From: Pseudevernia furfuracea
Taxonomy: Eukaryota > Ascomycota > Lecanoromycetes > Lecanorales > Parmeliaceae
Assembly: GCA_022315425.1 (NCBI GenBank)
Contig: JAIUPT010000028.1
Span: 1,240,001 to 1,304,000, forward strand
Direction of reading: 5' to 3'
DNA length: 64,000 nucleotides
Below the pieces are notes generated by a model. It ran no database searches. It had not been told where the DNA came from and was given only the letters and a program-made list of their open reading frames with translations. This document shows, in pieces, positions 57,632 to 64,000 of this stretch. Within the stretch, counting starts at the first letter, position 1; each line of letters begins with the position of its first letter. The position numbers were made by a program, and so were the translations under genes.

Positions 57632-59695
57632 GCAGGCAGCGTAGGATTAAGTACATGGACAATAGGAAGAACTTGTGTTTAGAGGAGCATTGGCAAGCGG
57701 TGAGAGGCTGTTACTTAGGCGCCCGTCATTGCTATAGAATGTTTTTTTCCTGGCATTTGGATGCTACAATGATAATTATTTCGGATGGAAACTATGAATT
57801 AGTGTTGGCCTTTGGCAGCAAAGTACGCTTAACGTATCCTATTATTAAGCAGCCTAATATCTCACATGCCTAGGCAGTTCCGACTTTCCAAGGTGCCTTG
57901 GTTCTGGTGATAGATACACTCGGGGTTGGTATGAGATATGGCCAGCAAAGGGGACAAATTTCCGGAGATGGTCATAATGCAAGTGTTGTGGTACGAGGGA
58001 AACTTGAGAGTAGCGGTGGAAAGAATGGCAGACGTGTAGTTGATGATATCGGTCGAGCGCCGTTGGGATGGCGTATCATTGGAGGACTGCTCCTGAGACA
58101 TGCGCCATCTTCCCCTACCGCAGCAAGGGGGGTTATGCGAGAGGTGGTTTCCATGATTCTACTTCCTGATTGGCCACCAGGGTATAGTGGGAGCACGGAG
58201 AAAACACATCTCACCCGGCAACAGCATAGTGCAAATAAGCACTTCGGACACACGAAGCCCAATCGCAGAGTGAGCTGGCAAGCTCGCTCACTCACGGAGA
58301 GGCCTCCGGTCTCACTATAAAAGGAACAGCGTAATAACTAATAATGCATTGATGACGAGAACATTGTTGAGAGACTCAATGGGCCTTTGATGATGTTTGT
58401 TGCGGTGTAGGGATCTTGTCGCGGCCCATGGACCAAGCAAATTGCTGGAATCTCCGCGCTTAGCGCTCCCCCCGACAATTCGAGGCTTAATGGCTTAATG
58501 GCGTATTCACAGTGTTGATGTCCTCGGTCTTCAACCAGAAAGAGGCTGTGATTGGACTCAGAATGATTGTATGAGAAATTCCGAGCCGGACATGTACCGG
58601 GCAACTTGGACGTCAGATCTAATCCTAGATTGTGCTGCAAGGGATCCTTTTTGGCTCTGTGTTACCCGCCACCCCGATATACTCGTACTCTCCGTCCGAT
58701 GGCCGAGTAGATTAGATCGCGAGATTGAGCGAATTGTACGGCATCTTGAATTCTGATTGTGAGTTTATTTGTACCACGGACCATAAGGTTGCAGGAAAGC
58801 GGCTCATGTCTGCATATGGTGACCCTCGGACCCTATAGCGTGCCTCTTGTTTTCTCCAACGACGCAAAATAAGGCAGCAAAGCTCAACTTTCACGTTGAC
58901 CTACCTACTAGACAAGAACTGGAAATTTCAGCAGTGCGCTCACAAATAAGGTTTCTCTCATATTATGCATGCATCTGAAAAGTCTCCGGAGTGTCATGTT
59001 ATTCCCCAAAAAACCCATTCGTAGTTTCTGTTCCATTGCACATATCAAGCTCCATGCTTCATACTTCATGCTTCATGCTTCATGCTTCATGCTTCATGCC
59101 CGCGAAAAATACCGCGAGATCAATGACAATTTCATTTTAGAATCCAGAAGATTTATCGTCGAGATGGCCACCTGCCGTGTTCCTGGGGAGTTCTTTCCTC
59201 GAGCAATATCGTTTTCTCCAGCGGTCACCTTCTTAGCTTAGTCTTATTTACACGAGCACTTTTCCCGCCCAACTCTTTCTTCTCCCAGCCTTTCATCCTT
59301 CTCTCTACATCCTCTCACTTCTTTCTCCCATCATCCGCTACAGCTCTTTGCACATCCATCCCAATTATCGGCAAATTGCTTGTCCATACTCTCTGCATTC
59401 TCCGTACCTTTTGCTCACATCCTATCCACCTTGCTACTCATCTCCGTCACCATCCAAACACTCTCTGTAAGATCACTGCATCCTCTTCTTTACTCATGAC
59501 AACCTGCTCACAGAGCTCACAGAGTCCTCTACAGCGTCTACTTGTTCGCCATTTGCTGAACTCTATTTGGAGCATATCCTCGGTATTGCTGTGAGCGACC
59601 TATCTCAGTGCTGCCTTCATACTATGCTGACTGACAGTGACTGCTGTAGGCTTCCACGGAATAGCTATACCAAGTCCGAGCCATTTCTCTCAAAG
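57632..59695. other. Long intergenic region and 5' leader of the RRM gene
   Basis: No coding gene recognised in 2.06 kb. A consensus TATAAAAGG lies at 58316-58324 without an obvious gene behind it. 59250-59690 is CT-rich and probably transcribed leader of the RNA-binding protein gene, with a likely leader intron ending TGCTGTAG at 59649. Confidence 0.5.
59055..59096. repeat. 7 bp tandem repeat TGCTTCA, six copies
   Basis: Six units, the second changed to TACTTCA. Confidence 0.95.
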
Positions 59696-62092
59696 ATGCA
59701 GAAGAACATGTCTCGTAAGTCTGCCGGCGTTAAATACCTCTTGCCCGCCTCCATGTACACCATGATTGTCCATGAAGATTCCTCATTACTTCTCTTCTCT
59801 TATCTACTCACATGCCAGCTCTACTATTGAGCATGTTAGAGAACACAAGAGTACATCCAGCCGCTAAGAAAAGCGTCTGTCTCTATTTGAATATCTTCAC
59901 AAGGCTGCACCATTGACTGACCCTTACACTTTTTCGAAGAGTATACCGGGCTGACTCGTGATGATCATGCAGGTACTTACTACGGCAATATGCCCGCCAC
60001 ACTCTCCGGTCAGACATTGGCTCCAGGCCAGAACATGTATGGCAACATGCACGCCGCATTCTCCGGACAGACATTTGCTCCGAGTTCTACCGCAAACATG
60101 CATCCTGAAAGCACCAATTCCGGAGCGGATCATCTCGCTGGAGCCTTCGAGAACCTCAACCTCCGCAACGGAGCGCAGTTGGGACAAGCCAAGCCAAGCA
60201 ACACGGGTATGCCAATGGGCGAGTCCAACATAAACTCCATGCTCTACCAGCTCCCAGACGGCACCTACATGTTTGCTAGCTCCAATGCTGTTCAAGGCAC
60301 TTACCCTCTATATCCTACCCCGTACAACATGGCTGTGACGCATCCCACCCAGTATCAGCAAGCACCTTACCAAGCTATCCCTTCTGCCGGTGCACCAATC
60401 GGGCCACACACACCTCGAAACTACTCTTGGATGCCTTCACAGAGTCTGCCACATGTGCCCGACCTTGTGGCGCCTCGTCGTACTTCTTGGTCATCGACTG
60501 AAGAGCTGAGCCCACAAACGCCCGTCGACGGCTATCAGCCAGCCATCATTGTCCCGGGACACTCTCCCAGTGATTGGAGCACGAATCCTTCACCGCTCTC
60601 AGGACAGCTCCCCAATAACCAACAGATATGCAGACAGCCGAATGGCGAGTATGCCATTGCTGATTTCTGGGTATGGACGCAAGCGGATCCAGCCATCCCC
60701 GCCCCTATCCCTGCATGGCGCAGCGGGCCTGATGGCGGGCGTGGTAGCCTAGACAAGATCCTCGACAATCGAGATGGGACAACTAACGTCTACGTCCGTG
60801 GTCTCCGCCCTGATACAACCGATGAATTGCTTGCAGATTACGGCCGCCGCTTTGGAGAGATCGTGAGCCAAAAGGCAATCATCGACATGTCCAACAATAC
60901 TTGCAAAGGGTACAGCACCCACATTCTATAGTTTAAACCTACTGAGTATCAGAGGAAAAGGCTGACACCAAATGCAGCTTCGGGTTCATCAAATACAACA
61001 GCTACTTTGACGCCGAGAATTGCATTCGTGCATTCTTCTATCTCGGGTACGAGGCGAAGTTCGCGAGGGTACATTGATCTCCGGACAACCTCTGTGTCAT
61101 TGCTGACCCGACTCCAGCAATCCCACAATGCACGACTCAAGGAACTAGCCGATCCCAGCAATAACAACCTATACGTCTCGAATCTGCCCAGACTTTGGAA
61201 TGACAAGGTCAGTACCGCTTTTTTAACTAGAGAGAGTTGAACAACGCTTCTCTAATCGTGGCTACAGGATTTCGAGAATTTGTTCAAGAATGTGTATCCG
61301 GACTATCACATTCTAGAACAGCGGATCTTGAAGGACGGGAATGGAATCAGCCGTGGGGTTGGGTTTGCTCGGTATGCACATAGGGCCTTCGTAAATGCTT
61401 CCACACTCACAAATGTCCAGATTCGAGTCACCGCAGATTTGTGAACATGTCATCCGCACCTTCAATAACATGACCGTCGGCGAAGGCAAGCATGCCACCG
61501 AATTGCAGATTCGCTATGCCGATACGGAGAAGCAGAAGCAGCTCAAGACTTGTACGGCAGAGAGACGCCAATTCAAGACAAACGAATACAATGAAGCTGT
61601 CTACGGACCAGGCTCTCCATACGGGTTCTATTCTCCCGTATCGGCTACCTTTCAAAGCCCCTTACCAGTACGTGCACCTGGGACAAGTGGAGCATGGAGC
61701 AACCAGTCATCAGCTTCCTCAATCTCGCCAGCGTAAGCTCTCCGCCTTCTCACGTCTAAGCAGCATTGATACTAATACCTACAAGCTATGTCGGATATCC
61801 AAACTCAGTCCTTAATGGCCGCCAAGGTACAAATGGGTTACTTCCCAATGCCGCCGTCAAGCTCGATGGCCCAGCTCCTGCCCGCCGCGCCACTCACATC
61901 AAGATCGAGAGCCCCAGTGTTGTCGCCGCAGCCAAGAAAGCAGCTGCCGAGGTCGTAGAGGATGAGTTGCCTGATAGCGAATCATCCTCGGCATCGGATG
62001 AAGAAACCCTAGTCTGCAAATCTAAATCTAGCAAGACTTGCAGTGGCACCGGTGGCGATGTTGCCTTGTCGCCAACAAAGTCCAAACTCTGA
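59696..62092 (+). CDS. RNA-binding protein with two RRM domains (MSSP/RBMS-like)
   Basis: Exons 59696-59714, 59973-60909, 60978-61068, 61118-61207, 61268-61371, 61421-61732 and 61786-62092; 619 aa. The first 19-base coding exon gives MQKNMS and joins in phase across a 258 bp intron. A Pro/Gln/Ser-rich N-terminus of 270 residues precedes RRM1 (NVYVRGLRPDTTDELLADYG ... CKGFGFIKY, FFYLGYEAKFAR) and RRM2 (NLYVSNLPRLWNDKDFENLF ... ISRGVGFARFE, LQIRYADTEKQKQLK). The tail is acidic with Ser clusters. Binding of AU-rich or poly-pyrimidine RNA in mRNA regulation is inferred from animal relatives. Alternative splicing is possible given seven exons. Confidence 0.9.
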
Positions 62093-62697
62093 ACCATACT
62101 GCTGTTATCAGGGGATCTGCCACGGTAATTATGCCCAGCAACGCCTACATGCCATTCATCCGACAGTATCCCGTTGTACTCTTCATTAGTCACCGGTTGA
62201 TGACCGTGTCGCAACTAATTATCCATTATCATTACGACAACAACATGCATCACGTTTAACAGTCCTTGAGAACACAAAAACGTTTCTTCGGCACCGTGGC
62301 TTTTCTCCTTTAGGAAGTCCCCTACCTCAATCCAGCATTACGACTAATAGCAGAATCCTTAGCCTTACATCAATCTTGGTAGGCGATGTGGCCGTGGCCG
62401 GCTCAACCAACTGTTCTTACGATGGGTGGTCTCCTCAAGCATTTCAGCGGCATATCCCTCGGGCGTCATTTCATGGTCTTCGGACGAGCGGGTGATTTGG
62501 AGGATCAGGTGTGGCTTCTGTTTCTTAGCGCGTTCCTCTCATCGAGGTTGCTTCAGCTTCACCGAACTATAGATTAGCATTAACTCGGACAAATGTTGGC
62601 TCTTTCGCTCTCAAACAATGACTAAATATGCACTTGTGTGAAATGCAATTGCTAATTATTCATTCATTCATTCCCTTCGAATGTTATCCTAGCGATG
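62093..62697. other. Convergent intergenic region
   Basis: 3' flanks of the RRM gene and the Rio2 gene; no gene seen. Confidence 0.5.
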
Positions 62698-64000
62698 TTA
62701 GTATGGAGCATTTGATTGTTCTTGAAACCCATCCGGTTCAACTGCATTGCTGGGCTTTAAAATGCCATCACTATCATCCTCATCTCTTGGATCTTGGAAT
62801 AAATTGTCAGACAACCCTTCTTCACTCGAAACAGTGCCAGAAGCATCAGAGTCATCTTCTTCCGTGTGGCCAATTCCTTCGTGACTGACATCTCCGTCAA
62901 TCCCAACTTCCTGCATGTATTTCTCCAATTCTTTGGCCATCTTCTTAGAGAAGCCCGAGGCCTCAACCTCAACGTCTAATCTTTTGCTTTTGGGGCCCCC
63001 AGCGAGCTTTTTCGCGTCAGCAAAGAGAGGGCCAGGCTCGTCGCTCACGAAGTTGAATCGTCTCTCGAAGAACCGTTTTATGCAGTTGATATCGCGGTCG
63101 AAGTACATTTCGGCATTCGTATGGTCGATGGAGACCATTTGAGGGAAGTCGATTATGACGGGTGTGAGTGTGATGCCTGGCTTGGGGTCTGGTATCTCGG
63201 TCTTGATGTCGGCAGATGTTTCTACTGCCGGTCTCTCGTCCTCCCGTATCAACACATTGAATTCGTTGAAGTCCCCATGTATCAACCCAAAGCTCGCCAG
63301 GCGTAGCACGATATCAATCAATTCCGCATACAGACCGGCCGGGTTCGGCACCTCCTGAATCTGTCTCAAAGGAAAAGCATCAATCAATTCCATCACCACC
63401 GTATGCCTGCTCTGCGCCACAGGCTCTGGTACCCTGAAGCCGTTCTCCCTCAGCACCTTCATGAATGCAAACTCCTTGAGCGCGGACAGCCGGCTCATGT
63501 ACATCCAGCTGGCGCTGGTGCGGTGCTTGAGGTAGTCACGGTTGTTCTTGATGCTACGGAAGGATATGCGGCCGAGTCGGTGGATTTTCAGAATGAACTG
63601 GGCCCCGGTGGAGGAGGCTACGACGTAGATGTCGGATTCTTTGCCCACGCCGATGCAGTTGCCGGTTGAGTAGAGGGTTTGCCGTTTTAGATGTGTGTGC
63701 AGGGCGAGATAGTCGAGACCGCCGTAGGTGAGACGATATCCGTCGTCTGGTGGATGTTGTTAATGGAGCTTCATTCCGTCAAGGTCAGAACCTCACATTT
63801 CGCATTCTTCATCCTGGCAATAAGGTTGGCTTTTGCGAGCGTTGAGATGCATTTGTGAACCCCGCTTCCACCACGTAGGCCAGATAGTTGGGTGATTAAG
63901 GGTGTGGGGACTATTTCGTGGTTTTTGCTACCCATTTCCACCTAGGTGTGTCTGGTCAGCTGTTAGTCCTGGTTGTTGAGAGCTGAGGGGTGAGGATATT
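62698..64000 (-). CDS. RIO2: Atypical serine/threonine kinase Rio2, 5' end outside window
   Basis: Visible exons 63797-63941 and 62698-63746 (50 bp intron), 397 aa; 63942-64000 is intron ending ACCTAG on the minus strand and the first coding exon lies beyond the window. Winged-helix start VEMGSKNHEIVPTPLI and RLTYGGLDYLALHTH, then the RIO kinase core: ATP loop GVGKESDIYVV, Lys in FILKIHRLGR, catalytic Asp in IHGDFNEFNVL, metal Asp in IIDFPQMVS. The acidic tail (EEDDSDASG, DEDDSDG) is usual. Rio2 is needed for late cytoplasmic maturation of the 40S ribosomal subunit (20S to 18S rRNA). Confidence 0.95.

Noticed and set aside
58969..59241. Open frame with HASYFMLHA-type repeats
   Set aside because: Produced by the TGCTTCA tandem repeat.
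59715..59972. 258 bp intron of the RRM gene as another introner-like element
   Set aside because: It shares only the branch site GCTGAC, which ordinary introns here also use; the core and tail blocks are absent.
1..64000. CRISPR arrays, operons or ribosome binding sites
   Set aside because: Eukaryotic sequence: spliceosomal introns throughout, no spaced direct-repeat array of CRISPR type.

Overview
The window is nuclear DNA of a filamentous ascomycete (Pezizomycotina), judged from protein-coding genes broken by 43-60 bp GT-AG introns with GCTGAC/GCTAAC-type branch sites, fungal-only families (Clr2, fungal glycosyltransferase 2, DUF202 membrane protein) and a Fot1/pogo transposon. All coordinates of multi-exon genes below come from exon joins checked by hand for reading frame. 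I found no rRNA, tRNA or CRISPR.

Layout. 1-2652: 3' half of a SNF2/ISWI-like remodeller with a C-terminal cysteine-rich PHD-like region. 3058-6650: transposon nest: a 286 bp MITE with near-perfect terminal inverted repeats, then a second 901 bp inverted-repeat element into one arm of which a 2.4 kb Fot1/pogo element (decayed transposase) has jumped. 7219-15003: Clr2-type silencing factor, Golgi apyrase (Ynd1), F-box protein. 15004-19255: gene-poor island of simple repeats, minisatellite and strand-asymmetric low-complexity DNA. 19256-32796: small serine-rich protein, class-I glutamine amidotransferase, histone-fold subunit Dpb3-like, CLC chloride channel, mitochondrial She9/Mdm33, Ure2-like GST, conserved orphan. 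32797-46000: dihydroxyacetone-phosphate acyltransferase with a peroxisomal C-terminus, DUF202 protein, isopentenyl-diphosphate isomerase, GNAT acetyltransferase, Mlh1, glycosyltransferase 2. 46608-64000: giant Tao3/Mor2/Furry scaffold (about 2560 aa), NADPH-cytochrome P450 reductase, two-RRM RNA-binding protein, Rio2 kinase (5' end cut off). The genes are housekeeping and do not form a pathway cluster; idi1 and cpr both serve sterol synthesis but are 17 kb apart.

The most interesting signal is not a gene. Seven introns, in four unrelated genes and on both strands, are related to each other in sequence although introns of unrelated genes should not be. They are 126-216 bp (normal introns here are about 50 bp), always in the sense orientation of the host gene, end in a shared block around GCTGAC, and five share a TCGYRAGAC-like core. 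They fall in three pairs plus one outlier and fit the introner-like elements described from Dothideomycete fungi, i.e. introns that spread as mobile sequences. Four of the seven sit in the SNF2 gene. The nested transposon is a second clear story: the uninvaded arm of the host element keeps the empty target site, so the insertion can be read base by base.
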